Assembly: GCF_047496725.1 (NCBI RefSeq)
Contig: NC_132973.1
Location: 8,903,233-8,967,232, forward strand
Direction of reading: 5' to 3'
DNA from: Anoplolepis gracilipes
Taxonomy: Eukaryota > Arthropoda > Insecta > Hymenoptera > Formicidae
Length of the DNA stretch: 64,000 bases
The translations under genes were made by a program, and so were the position numbers. Below the pieces are notes generated by a model. That model was not told where the DNA came from. It ran no database searches and saw nothing but the letters and a program-made list of their open reading frames with translations. This document shows, piece after piece, positions 39,591 to 51,549 of the stretch; position 1 is the first letter of the stretch; the number at the start of each line of letters is the position of its first letter.

Positions 39591-42500
39591 TAAAGACGTA
39601 CATGCACACTGATCCTTGGGCGCAAATGGATAAACGTTCGTCGATTGGCTTAACAAATTATATTCTGTGATTTGCATTACAGTTGTGCGATAAGGCACAT
39701 AGAGCATAAAATGCCTGAGTGTAGCAGTGAATAATACTGCCTACAATAGGGTGCCCCGGTCGGGAGATTCTATCCAGCAGTAGAATGTGTATGTAAACTA
39801 ATTCGGATATACCTAATAATGTATCATATTTATTATGTAACACTAGTTCGAATTCTTTTCTGTTCAATTCGCGCCAACACGCGGCTGTCGCGAAGGTGCC
39901 CGAGCGAAGGACTCGATTTGGGAGTCATATCTAATTTAGTCGCAAGTCTAATAGGTAGTTCTAATTATATCTGCCGATTAATACATATTTTAATATGCAG
40001 TATACGCGTCTCCAGGTGAAGTAAAAGCATAGCATTTTCTAAACTTAAATTTTATATTTAATAGAAAAAATAGAGAGATACTCTTTGCTCTCACATATCA
40101 CATAAATTTCTCATTTTTTAACAGTTTCATTGGAATTGCTCGTAGAAACACTTTTATCACATTTCGCGACCAATTGTCCATATCTTTAAAAGTCACATTT
40201 AAAATCTTCTCCCAGCTCGGTTCACTCGTTCGAACACCTTCATCGAATCATCTACAGATAAGTTCGCAAGACGTTTCTGCGAGCGTTCTCGATCCGAGCG
40301 GCCGTAAATTCGATGCTAGGGCGTCGATTATTACATATCCGATCGTTTCACAATCGCGTCTCTGCCACGTTCTTAACAGCAACAACAAACGGCTCGTCGT
40401 TCGACAACGCATCAGAACGTACAAGTCGATGTAGTCCAAGTACTTACTCGCTTTGCAGCACGAGATTTAGGATTTTTCAGGGACCGATCAGCTCCAGACT
40501 CCAGGAACGAAATTAGTTCTCGCGAATGAACGATACAATTATGTCAGCGATAAAAGCACGCTTGTTTATCATTCGTTCCGCACATGTTCGCGATGCAAAC
40601 GAGATTGCTTTCCTGATCATTCCCTGTTAAATTTATCGCGCGAGCAAGGCAGGTATAGGCGCAGTTAGGATCTCAAGACTAGTACAGCCGGCGATAAATT
40701 CGCCTATTTCTAGCTAGAACAGAATATTTATATGCAACTGTAGACATTCTTATAATCTTCTCTCGTGCTGCATTGTCACGCATTTTAAGCGCGCGCGCAT
40801 ATTTCAGCTCGCTAAAATCGGAGTAATCACAATGATAACCTGTAATCACCTGTAATATCATTTCAATATCGTGCGAGTGTGTTCATAACTAATCATTTTA
40901 TGAACTATCGTATCGTTTTATGATTTTACTCTTACGCGACTTGATAATTATCATTTATTCCGTCTCGCGAGTGTTCGACCAGTTCGAAAGCACCACGTCG
41001 CGCCAAAATAGCACCGATTTACTCCGATTTTGCGACTTTGTACTGTTTACGCGACAAAAATCTAATGTTCAATTTGGGCAGGCATCCAAGAACCGAGGCA
41101 CGTTGGACAAACGAAAAAACCACTGCCAAGCCCGAGACTCGTAAGCGCCGCTTTGTCCATTGCGAATGATCAATCGGATGCTAGCAGAACCCTTGCCGTG
41201 ATGGAATGGAGCCAATTCATCGCTCATGACATGGCTCACACTGCAGTTCGTAAGATGGGTGAGTGGATAAATTTATATGGCTAAATTTAAATTTAAATAT
41301 CTAATTTCAGCCTCAGCATAAATTTAATTTCTTATTTGTTATGTAAGAAAATATGCAAATGTTTATCGAATTGATATTATTTTTGCAAGCTCTATTAAAT
41401 TTGAAAAATAGAAAATATACATATATTTCTCATTAATAGAGATAAATTGATATTCGTGTGATGTAATTTCTTGAAAAATTTCTTAAAAACGTTACTACAT
41501 TAATATTAGAATTTAGAAATGATACGTTAAAGCAAATGTCAAATAAAATCTATAAAATATGTCAATTTTTTGCCATCTATGTTAATTCAAAAAATTATTT
41601 CTTAATTATAGTCTCGACTGGAAAACCGATCTCTTGCTGTCAGCCTGATGGAGACACCCTGTCACCACGTCATATTCATCCAGATTGTTCTCCTATCAGC
41701 GTGCCAGATCGCGATCCCGTTTATGGCGAACATTACGTTCGATGCATGAATTACGTTCGCTCTTTACCTGTCTTAAGATCGGAGTGCACTTTCGGACCAG
41801 TGGAACAGGTACGCGATTATTACTTTTCAAATTTAAGATTATGACAGTTTATCTTACTTCAAAAAAGTCTAATACAATTATTTTAAAAATTCAAAACATT
41901 ATTCATTGTCAGTTATAACTGAGATTCGCAAATTATATGAATAATAATCTAGTAATACAACTTACAGATGAATCAAGCAAGCCACTTTTTGGACGGCTCA
42001 ACAATTTACGGATCTACCTTAAAGAAATCTCGCGAACTTCGCACTTTTGAAGGCGGTCGTCTTCGCATTGACGTGCGAAACAATCACGCGTACTTGCCGA
42101 AAGGAGATGCCGAAGTCGCGTCGCAGTGCGGAGAAAATTGTTACAATTCCGGTACGTGTCAATTTCATTTATATAGAATGAGCCAGAGAAAATAAATATG
42201 TAAAGTAATGCTCAAATTCTATACTCTATTATTATATGGCTGGAAATAAATATTTAAATTAAATTTAACTTATATTTCATTTTAAAAATCGTCAGATTTC
42301 TCTGACTCATCCTATATATACTTTTTGTATATTTGTTATAAGACAATTAAAATTATTATATTTCAACAAATATATGTTTATCAGGTGATTCTCGCGTGAA
42401 TATTGAACCTCAATTAGCCGTGATCCACACGATCTGGCATCGTGAGCATAATCGCATCGCCGACAAACTTGCCACTTTGAATCCGGATTGGTCGGACGAG

Positions 42501-43272
42501 ATCCTCTATCAGGAAGCGAGGCGCATCGTAATTGCTGAGATTCAACATGTCACTTACAAAGAATGGCTACCCATTTTATTAGGTAGAAGATACGTTCGTG
42601 CCGTCGGTCTCATCGCAGGAAATAGTCACAGTCGCAATTATAATGCTGATGACGAACCATCGGTTAGCAACGAAGCTGCCACCGCAGCGCTACGTTTCTT
42701 GAATTCACTGATGCAAGGAAAGCTGAGGTAAATATCATAATACGAAGAATATAATTCTATAGAATAGAAATGTTTACGGCAGCATGTATGACTCTTTCTC
42801 TTGTTTCAGTTTGCCAGATAATTCTCGTCAACAGAACAGAACGCTAAATCTGGTGGAGCACTTTTTCAATCCGCGCATTATTGAATCGGAGGAAGTGTTT
42901 GACGGATTACTTCGTGGTCTCGCTACTCAAACTAGCCAGAGAATGGACATTAGCCTTATTCCAGACGTAAGTGTCATCTTAAACTTTTTTTCTTTTCTTT
43001 TCCTTTTAATAAATGCTGATGGCAATATGATAAAAAATATCTCTCATAATAATTGTCACTTTTACGTTGCAGATGACAAGCAAATTGTACACTAACAATG
43101 GCAATAATTTAGGCTTGGATGCTGTCAGCTTGGACATCGAACGTGGTCGCGATCATGGCTTGCCAGGATATAATTATTATCGTAGATATTGCGGACTTCC
43201 TGCTGCCAGGACTTTCGACGATTTCTTAGATTACATTCCCACGGAGGTAAGCTTGAAAAATATTTCTTTCTT

Positions 43273-43338
<66 letters not shown>

Positions 43339-43616
43339 ACTAAATTCTTAAGACATCAACGATACATGTTATCATTGATCGATTATAGATGGTGAGAAAA
43401 CTACGTACAACCTATTCCCATCCCAATGACGTCGATCTTATTGTGGGTGGTATGGCGGAGAGACCGGCGGACGACGGTATGGTTGGTCCAACTTTCCGCT
43501 GTCTGATTTACGAGCAGTTCTCTCGATCTCGACGTACCGACAGATTCTTCTATGATTCGGCAGTGCAACCGTATCCTTTCACATCTGGTAAGTCGGCCCA
43601 TCATTTTACGTATTTC

Positions 43617-43654
<38 letters not shown>

Positions 43655-43977
43655 TATGTTCATTCCTAATTATTATTTGTCTTTGTTACAGAGCAATTGG
43701 CTGAATTGCTTAATGTATCCTTGGCGCGAATATTCTGCGACAATGGTGACAATATCACCCACATGCAGCGCAATGTATTCCTCAAGCCTCAAGCCGGGTA
43801 AGTTTAGCGACTTCTGTGCAATTTGAATGATTAAAATATACGAAATTTCTATTATACTCATTCATTAATATCTCTGTTTGACATTTCAGAAACGAGTTAA
43901 GGCACTGTACAGATTTCGAGGCAATACCCAGCGTGGATCTGTTTGCCTGGGCCGAGAGGGCGAAAGCGTATCGTTGA
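29852..43977 (+). CDS. Animal haem peroxidase-family protein, membrane-anchored, 13 exons
   Basis: Exons: 29852-29921, 36034-36177, 36544-36847, 37263-37480, 41082-41258, 41612-41808, 41968-42151, 42385-42727, 42810-42966, 43073-43246, 43389-43587, 43692-43797, 43890-43977; all in frame, 786 aa. Residues about 25-47 are hydrophobic (VMAGSVATLAILWVSLQTMG), a signal anchor or late signal peptide. Peroxidase landmarks: WSQFIAHD with distal His294; calcium-loop-like QASHFLDGSTIYGS; GDSR with Arg435; HTIWHREHNRIA; LDIERGRDHGLPGYN; VGPTFRCLIYEQFSRSRRTD. Departures: Ala293 where mammalian enzymes have the haem-linking Asp, Ile438 where they have the linking Glu, and Asn538 in ALRFLNSLM where the proximal histidine (FRxxH) is expected. 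The protein is likely extracellular or luminal. It resembles insect chorion-type peroxidases; whether it binds haem or is active is uncertain. Confidence 0.92.
29922..32741. other. First intron of the long isoform and upstream region of the alternative exon
   Basis: Mostly AT-rich. A GC-richer stretch from about 31700 to 32740 with a (GA)n tract at 32071-32104 probably includes the promoter of the alternative exon. Frames there are low-complexity shadows of the GA tract. Confidence 0.4.
32742..32823 (+). CDS. Alternative coding first exon of the peroxidase gene
   Basis: ATG at 32742 opens 27 codons beginning MFLVAPVDNNRWVYAMHGLE and ending NHVP, plus one base, then a GTAATG donor at 32824. 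The phase equals that of the exon at 29852-29921, so it can splice to 36034 and give the same Ala codon. It is preceded by GC-rich, UTR-like sequence (about 32440-32741). It would produce an isoform with a different cytosolic N-terminus before the shared membrane segment. Transcript evidence is absent. Confidence 0.55.
34252..34331. repeat. Exact 40-bp tandem duplication
   Basis: Two adjacent identical units, 34252-34291 and 34292-34331, each starting GCAAATTTTATTAAGGTTAG and ending CTCGCGGA, in an intron of the peroxidase gene. Confidence 0.95.
34737..35645. mobile_element. piggyBac-like non-autonomous element (TTAA-flanked)
   Basis: TTAA occurs at 34733-34736 and 35646-35649, immediately outside inverted ends: CTCTCAAACTAAACAAG on the left, and TCCTCAAACTGAACGCG on the minus strand at the right. 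A related CCCACGTCTTCAGTTTA stretch lies subterminally near 34917. TTAA target duplication with short inverted ends is the piggyBac signature. The interior is A/T-rich with no transposase. It is about 0.9 kb, in the peroxidase intron before the exon at 36034. Confidence 0.6.
37481..41081. other. Large CpG-rich intron of the peroxidase gene
   Basis: A 3.6-kb intron between exons 37263-37480 and 41082-41258. It is rich in TCGCG-type words compared with intergenic DNA, and holds C-homopolymers (about 37731-37742, 37917-37927) and a (TA)n tract at 39541-39584. No exon recognised. Confidence 0.5.
43281..43336. repeat. (TA)n microsatellite
   Basis: Dinucleotide run in the peroxidase intron 43247-43388. 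A shorter run lies at about 43620-43648 in the next intron. Confidence 0.95.
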
Positions 43978-44630
43978 AGTCCTTAATTAATTGGCTGGTC
44001 ACACAACAATTGCATTCGTTCGCCCGTAGACGTAATGCGAATCTGAAGAGAATGTTTTACGGGAAGTGAGCACAGAACGAGTGCAATCGCGCGGGAAAAG
44101 TGATTGTGTGAGATTATATAGTAATCTCATCAGAATCATCAGAAGCGTCGCGACAACAGTATCGCTGCCGCCACGATAAAGCGAGAGAGGGGCAGTACAA
44201 GGGAGAGCAAAACTAGCGAAATCACGTGACTAGTCGATTAAGAAAATATCCAATAGCCGGAATAAGGCTGAAACAACGATACATACGCGAGCTAAGCTGC
44301 AGATGAATGAACAAAGACAAACGATCGATCAGCTGTCGGGGAGACCGCATCATAAAGTTCGTCATTCTGTTAATTGGCTTCACTCGCAGGATAGCATTTC
44401 GCGACAGTCTGATATTAATAATATAGTCTGATATAAACGCACCTTGTAGGTAGTCTCGTATATCTGTGTGGAGATGTATAGATGTATAGATGAAGGTGAT
44501 GGACATTACGGGTGTATTAATTACACTTATGTAGTAGGATCGTATTGAGTCGAGGCTTAAGTTAAAAGTACTTAGCGACTGATCAATTTGTGATTATTTA
44601 GAATAAATAAATGAGTATAGTTTTTATCTA
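43978..44630 (+). other. 3' UTR of the peroxidase gene with polyA signal
   Basis: GC-richer non-coding sequence after TGA (43975-43977). AATAAA at 44602-44607 is the likely polyadenylation signal. Confidence 0.55.
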
Positions 44631-45186
44631 AATGATAAATGCAATATTGTCTCTTGTTAAAGAAAATTAAGTGGAATCTCGATTAAGAAAAGAATGCATT
44701 TTTTTACTCTTTTGAAAATAATATTCGCATAAATGGATAACTAACGAAGCTATAACTGGAAGCAATAATTCATTGGACGAAAAATTGGTATTATAACAAT
44801 GTTTTCAATAAGACATAAGTGTTACATGATATATATGTCAAAACTTTATTACTTTTTATACAGTTTTGTATTAATGCACTTTATAAACGTTTTCGAGCAT
44901 TTTAACAAGACCTGAAGGAGTTTTAAAAACTTTTACAATATCTGTCAAAAATATTTATTTGATTCATAATTCACAATAACTTTGCAATGGTTCATAATTT
45001 GTAAAAAAATGATTATTAATAAGTCAATTAATTTTGTTATCTTATAAACAGCAACTATAAGTGAATAAATTATGTTTTACCAGATATATAATATGAATTG
45101 TGTAATAAAATATTTCCCAAATATTCCTTATTTTAAAATACTTAAAGACAAAAGCAACAATCTTTCAATTAACTTACTTTTTTTAC
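44631..45186. other. Intergenic sequence
   Basis: AT-rich; no gene seen. It should include the 3' UTR of the BIR gene. Confidence 0.5.
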
Positions 45187-45795
45187 TTAAATTTCTTCAT
45201 CAATTTCGTCACTAGATTTAGAATTTTCTGCTTTGGCAGCGTAACTCATCATAATTTTTGTCTTTAATTGATAACGTTGAAATATTATCCATTACGTTTT
45301 CTATGTAATCTCTAATTTCTAAAGATCTTTGGAGATCTTGTTTGTTCATTTCATCAAAAAAACAGTCGAATTCTTCTAGACCAATATATTGCATTAGGTC
45401 TGTTTCGTTTTCCTTAAAATAAAAATATTTATTTTAGAAATATATATCGAATAATTTAAATATGTAATTTAAATACTCACAATAACATTTTTATGATGAG
45501 TCTGCAAAAAATTCTCCCCTTTAATCGTGAGTATATAAAAGCAAGTAGGTTCCCAAATATAATGCTCGAGCCAAGGATCCTCGTCAGCTTTCCAATTCAT
45601 CAAATTTATGTTGCAATAAAAGCAAAATACTTTATCCAGAACTCCTGTATAACAAAATCCCGCCTTTGCTAATTGCTCTTTAGTTTGGTATTTCTCTGCA
45701 GGCCAAAATTTAAAGGAATTCAAACGAGCTTGATAAAAACGATATTCAGGATGCTTGGCTATGTTTATATTTAATATAAACTCGTTATGCTCCAT
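45187..45795 (-). CDS. Survivin/deterin-like single-BIR protein, probable C-terminal frameshift
   Basis: Exon 1 is 45795-45481 (105 codons); a GTGAGT donor and a 68-base intron lead to exon 2 from 45412. The BIR domain fills residues about 18-95: RLNSFKFWP, LAKAGFCYTG, then the zinc ligands CFYC, His after 16 residues and Cys after 6 more (EHYIWEPTC). One BIR, small size and a helical acidic tail (GLEEFDCFFDEMNKQDLQRS) fit the survivin family (chromosomal passenger complex, inhibitor-of-apoptosis fold). In the joined frame exon 2 ends at TAA 45218-45220 after RCQSRKF. Another frame from about 45270 reads MMSYAAKAENSKSSDEIDEE and ends at TAA 45187-45189, and looks more like a survivin tail. 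A one-register shift near 45265-45275 is therefore likely: a real lesion, a sequence error or an unusual end. Confidence 0.8.
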
Positions 45796-46669
45796 ATTAA
45801 TACACTATATGTTTCTATTCGTGCGAGCGTAGAACCTTCTCTGAACGCATGAGATATCTGAATAAAAAGAGGACCTCGTGCGATTTCTTTTCTAACCTTT
45901 CTTTACAACTACTACCTGCAGTAACGTAAGAAGAAAATTAAGTTTCACGTCGAAACCACAAACTTTTTCAAGCCAATTTAAATTTTAAAAATGTTAAAAG
46001 AGAAATAATATAGATCCATACGTCAATATCTGAGAAATAAGAATGTATGCGTTGTTATCGCTAAAAATATTTAAAATTTTATGTAAAAAAAGTAAAATTT
46101 CTCATAAAATATCCACAGTATTGTAAATTCCTGAAATTTTAATGCACTATAGTAAATTTCTTTTCTTTTCTTTTTCCACAATGGACACTCTTAAAAATAA
46201 TACCTAAAGCGAAACAAGCTTTGTCACGAAAAGACCAAAGGACCATCAATATTGTGATAGATGTGGATTTCAAGATAGTATATTGAGTTATTTCCATAGT
46301 GGTTTAATTTTATATGCAGTCATGTATACGCATTTTTAGAGAGATTGTTTATATATAAATAATTATTAAGAATAATAAAGAAATATTTTATTAATAATTT
46401 TATAAATCTTGTTTCAATATAAATATTAATTTTATATTACATTATTATCATACATTATATGTATTTAAAAATATATTATGTAAGAAAAAATACCTAATAA
46501 TTAGCAATTTTTTTTAATTAAGAAATCTCTTAAAAATATATCACGCAAGTTTGAAATAGAAAAAAAGAAAATAATTAAAACATTAAAATAATTGATATCA
46601 ATACCATAGATCCGGATCAAAAAAAGATTACAGTTCGGTTTCTCGGTTATAATTATTATAAAAGTTTGT
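45796..46669. other. Upstream of the BIR gene, AT-rich
   Basis: About 45796-45960 is probably promoter and 5' UTR of the BIR gene. The rest is AT-rich without a recognised feature. Confidence 0.4.
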
Positions 46670-48720
46670 CACTCACCGACACTGATGCGCAACAGCGGAG
46701 TTTTCGATATTAAAACTTGTCTGTAACATACATATAAAATCCAAATTATTATAGCAGAGCTTCAAATAATTAAATATATTCAAGAAATTATTATTGTATT
46801 CACCAAATTTTATATTTGATGCGTACAATAATAAGCAGAAATTTAAGTATGGAACAATTAAAAAAAAATTCTAAAATACTATTTTTAATTTAAATAGAAA
46901 CTTTTATAGAATTTGTATAAAAGTCTTTCCTCTGTGAGTCCCTCTTGTTAAAATCATTAAAATAAATTAATCGAATTAACGCGTGTACGTGATTTATAAT
47001 AATTAATGTATAAATAATAATATTTACTCTATAGTTACTCCGCCGATGCAGGATGCCTCTCCTAGGCCTTTTCCTCCTCTCAAATTGTCAAGGTCGAGGT
47101 TGATCTGTAATATACAAATAAAAGATCCAAATTGTAGCAGTACCAAAAATAATTAATATTTCAAAAAATTATTATTGCACGCACTAAATTTTATATTCGA
47201 TATACATAATAATAACCAGATTAATAAAATAATTTTATAAGGTTTGAAAAAACTCTAATTAATAATTTTTAATAACTCTATATATAAAAGCTATAATCTT
47301 CTAAAAGTAGAAATTTTTACAAGATTTTATGTCACAAAGCTTTTATGTTTTTCCCTATAATTCTCTCTGGTTTAAATCTAGTAAATAAAAAATTAAATTA
47401 CGTGATTAATTTAAATCACGCATTAATAAATAATTAATACACAAGTAAGAAATTACCACAGAGTTGCTTCACCATTGTCCGATGCCTCTCCTAGGCCTCC
47501 TTCTCTCAGATTGTCAGAGTCATCAGGGTCTATTGTCTTACACGCGCGATACTTTAAACGGCACTCCCGGAAATTCGGAACGATCAAAAATTCCGTTTTA
47601 TCACGCACGAGAATCATACTTGTTGACAAGTTGAGAATTCAACGATCAAACTTCGAGCAAAAATTAAGTTTCAACCGGAAGATGAAATCAATTGAGGGAA
47701 TTAAATCGCGAATGGAATTCGTCCGACTCCTATCCGCGCATCTCAGACTCAAACTCGTTAGGCACGATTTTGGATGAGCATATGCGTCTATCATATAAAT
47801 AGTCCACATGATACGTCATAGGACTGATAGATGGAAAAAAAAGAGAGAAGACCCATGAGCAACGATTCTACGCAATAGACGAATTCTATTAATCAATTCA
47901 GGCCGAAACGTTTGTCGAAGTACACTGTGCTCTCAATCGATTATCGAATTGTATCTCTCTATATATGAACAAATGCTTGCATTCATCTCAGTCAGCGGCG
48001 ATACTGAATGAAAATTTTGTTACTTACAATCAGTAAGAAATGATGATTGAAAAAATGTCAAATAAATGCCAACAAACATCGACATCGATTCGACATCTTC
48101 TTTTCAACCATTTCTCACTGCAAAACAACTCTGAAAAACATCCTATTTAGTCGGCATCAAATACGATCCTCGATAATAGTCGTGATCGAAATCAGGAATT
48201 TATTAAATGAAGCTAACGCGAAAACGCAATCGCGATCGCGATTATAAGATGAGAAGCCGAGAGTGTAAGACAATATATACGTGCTATACGTTACCAAAGC
48301 TGAATTCCAGATTTTACATATTTCGGAATTGCTTTAATATTTTAACGCGTTAAATTTTAACACGTATCGTAATGCGTATTATCGTAGCGAAGGAGAGAGA
48401 GAGAGAAAGCATGTACTGTCTATTTTGATTAAAGTATTTTACGCATATGTCATAATGCGGTTCATGTACTTTAACGTTAATATTATCATTCGTTTTGTAA
48501 TTATTTTATCGTGTTAAGAGTTTTCTCGCATAATATAATCCGTACGTATTGGCGAAACTAAAAAGAAGAGTGTGTCATTGTGTACGGCGCGCTCGACTTT
48601 TAGGTGACTTTGACCGAGCGCGAGTCTGCGACGCGTCGAAATGAAAGCACGTGTTACCGCTACGCCCGTCAGAGCCGCAATGAAGGAATGTCATGGCTGT
48701 TTACGAGCTAATATCCTTTC
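46670..48720 (-). repeat. Gene-like module, old diverged copy (copy 0)
   Basis: Same order of landmarks as copies A-C, given on the plus strand: CAACAGCGGAGTT (46690), GTCTGTAACATAC, the GATGCCTCTCCTAGGCCT block (twice, 47050 and 47479), CGGCACTCCCGGAAATTCGG (about 47560), ATCGCGATCGCGA (about 48228), and CGGCGCGCTCGA (about 48586). On the minus strand it reads like the 5' part of a gene: a GC-rich start region, then segments bounded by plausible acceptors and donors at 47104-47028 and 46720-46677. It is much more diverged from A-C than they are from each other. Confidence 0.6.
47453..47617 (-). CDS. Small conserved reading frame in copy 0 (54 aa or first exon)
   Basis: ATG at 47617 opens a frame containing CKTIDPDDSDNLREGGLGEA and ending ATLW before TAA. 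Copies A-C have YKTIIPDVPYNLRGGGGLGE in the same frame, and a second copy-0 segment (47104-47028) reads LDNLRGGKGLGEASCIGG. A TG|GTAATT donor at 47457/47456 matches the donor position of A-C, but joining it to either downstream segment makes TGA. Frame-level similarity across divergent copies suggests past coding. Family unknown. Confidence 0.3.
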   Translation of the reverse strand: MILVRDKTEFLIVPNFRECRLKYRACKTIDPDDSDNLREGGLGEASDNGEATLW

Positions 48721-49002
48721 CCGTTTTTACTACGCAAGGTAAGGAGAAGGGTATTTTCCCTCTTTCTTCCTCGTCGCGCCAAAACAATAAAAATTAAATA
48801 CACATATGCTACGTGATAAAAGTTGACGTGTTAAAATATGTACATCAAGTAATTCTAGAATTTCTTAACTAAAATGATATTATTATTCGATATATTAAAC
48901 GCGCTTTAAAGTAAAACACGATTACGAATATAAAATACTTTAACCAAAGCATCTTATAATTTACTATATAACTGTACAATGATTATATAGTATGTATGTA
49001 TA

Positions 49003-49006
<4 letters not shown>

Positions 49007-49062
<56 letters not shown>
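49007..49062. repeat. (AT)n microsatellite
   Basis: Long dinucleotide run between copy 0 and the inverted-repeat complex. Confidence 0.95.
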
Positions 49063-49065
<3 letters not shown>

Positions 49066-49320
49066 TTAACAGAATTTTTCTGTTTAATTCGCAATGACAG
49101 CTGTTCATGAAGCACGTGAACAAAATCAATTGGCATCGCAAAAAAAAGCAATAATTAATTTCGAAATTTACGTGTGTTTTTTTTTAAAAAAATAAAATAT
49201 AAAAATATTTTGTAGAAATAAATTGCAAGAACCGAAAAAGGATCATAAACAGAAAATAATTTACAGAACATAATTAACAGTTATGTCCGGTTATGGTTTT
49301 CGATATTATTTTAATTAAAA

Positions 49321-49507
49321 AAATTTCGGTAAATATTCACATAAGGTCACCCCTTTCAGAAGTCAATGACCTTGACATATGTTGTCAAGATCATCAACCT
49401 AAGTAACGCTTAAAAGATTTTAGCCGTCGCTCGTTGTTTACTAAAAAGTTACATACAAAAATTATTAAAAATTGACGTTTTTTCCAATTATTTTATCAAA
49501 TACTGGA
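49321..49507 (+). repeat. Outer inverted repeat, left member
   Basis: About 187 bp that recurs in reverse complement at 61956-62142 (shared words include AATGACCTTGACATATGTTG and GCCGTCGCTCGTTGTTTACT). It contains the internal palindrome CTTGACATATGTTGTCAAG. The two members enclose the whole A/B/C complex. Confidence 0.8.
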
Positions 49508-51549
49508 GTTTTCATAGCAGCATATTAAATGTATTTAGACGTTTATGTGTTCAACACATTTTTCTTTGAGTTCTCAGATTATTATAAAATTATTATTAGA
49601 TTATTATTTATATTTTAATGCAGTTTGGTTTCTTTTTAAGAGGAAAATGCATTACGCACTCCTCGTCGATCGGTCTAGCGAAGGAGTGTGAGACTCCCCC
49701 CCGTCTATAAAAAGTAGTATACCCACTAAAAACCCTTATGTTTCTCAAAGTGCATTTTCTGAGGAGAAACCTTATATTTTGTAATACATTAATATACACA
49801 AATATATATTATATGTAGTGTTACACATAGAATTAATTATGTTATAAATATATATTACAAAGTATGATATAAAATTTATTAGAAGCTTTTAGATCAAACG
49901 TAGCTGATAGTCTATCACGACCAAAAGAATTATTAATAAATTTCGATTACGTCTCTTTCAATTAAGAGAATCTGGAATTTTAATGAAATTTTGTGTTATT
50001 GTACGTGGTCTTTCAATATCGTCTAATTTACAATTGAATTTTTTTACAATAGATATACATAAATATAATGCAAACGTAATTTTATACAATAATATCTTAT
50101 ACAATCTTAATAAATATATAATGTGTACATAATTTAATTAAATTTTATTATAAATATAAATTTAATTTTTATCCAATAATCTTTTTTATAATTGTTTTTT
50201 TTTTCTTTTTTTATATATTATATTTTATGATTTATATATAATTTATTTTTAATGATTTTTTTTATTTCTCTGAAAAAATATTACATTATTTTTATATTTT
50301 TTCCCTTAAATTTAAATTTAATTTTAGAGCTTTAATTTTATAGTTTTAGATTTAATTTTATTAAATTTTATTTTCTTTTTCAATATCCTAATAGCCAGAC
50401 CAAGTAGATCTCAGTCTACTTGCTGGTTATACTAACAAAAATACATGATAAAGCGATTTGGGGATCGTAATTAAGAATTCGCAGCAAGATTTAGGAAATC
50501 ACGATCATATATATTTTTTACGCCTTTTCGCCAGTTTACCATTTTGACCACGTATTATATTTTTCCAGCCAGTTGGACCTACCTTTGTTGCTCCTGGCTA
50601 TAGTTATTTTAACTCGATTTCTACGAGCCAAGAATTGAGGAAGAAAAATAACTTCTACTGCCGGTAATAATTATCACCGGCAAATAAGACGACTTATATT
50701 CATTTAGGATCGTATGATATAATACAATCGTTTTGTAAATGCGTATCATTTCATATCATAGTCGTCAAAAGTTGCAAAAGGTATATAACAAATATAATTA
50801 TGTATATATTGAAAAAATTGTATTCTAAATGTAAACTTTATAAGCCTTCTTAATAGATATTCTTAATAAATAAGAATAATTTTTTACCGTGATATATTTT
50901 AAAACACCTTATTTATATTGAAATTAAAACTATTGTATATATAAATATATTATATATATTTAACTTGTCAAAATTTTAATAAATAGCAAATGTCTATTAG
51001 TAAAATCGCTTTTTTTTGTTATTGGAATTCATAATCTCAAATATTAAATAATATAATAATAAGAAAATATTTTATTCAGTATATAAATAAATTCTTACTT
51101 GCTAAGAATATCTGAAAGTACTCTTTAGAAGATTTCTCTCTTAAACTAATTGTAAGAAGATCTTCTTAATGTTTATTTTAAAGAAATATTATAAAGTTAA
51201 TATTCTTAAGCTGAGAATATAATTTTTTCGGTGTATGTAAAATATATTAGCATGCATATCAATCCTTCTGTCGGCGGGTCATTAAACATTTGTATCTTTA
51301 AAATTGTTTTATAAAAATCTAATATATATAATTAAAATAAATATTTCATGTATGTCTTGCATAAAAGAATTTTTTTTATAATTTAAAATTGACCCAGAGT
51401 ACGGCATGCATGCATTCCGCCGTCCGAGGGTTAAAGCAACGAATTTATCTACAATCTACATCTTTATCTACAAGTCTATTAATCTACATCTACAAATCTC
51501 TACACAAATCCGTTGCTTTAAAATATAATAAAAACTTTTTATCACTCAC

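Noticed and set aside
39383..39707. Tyr-Ile repeat proteins on both strands
   Set aside because: Pure translation of the (TA)n microsatellite.
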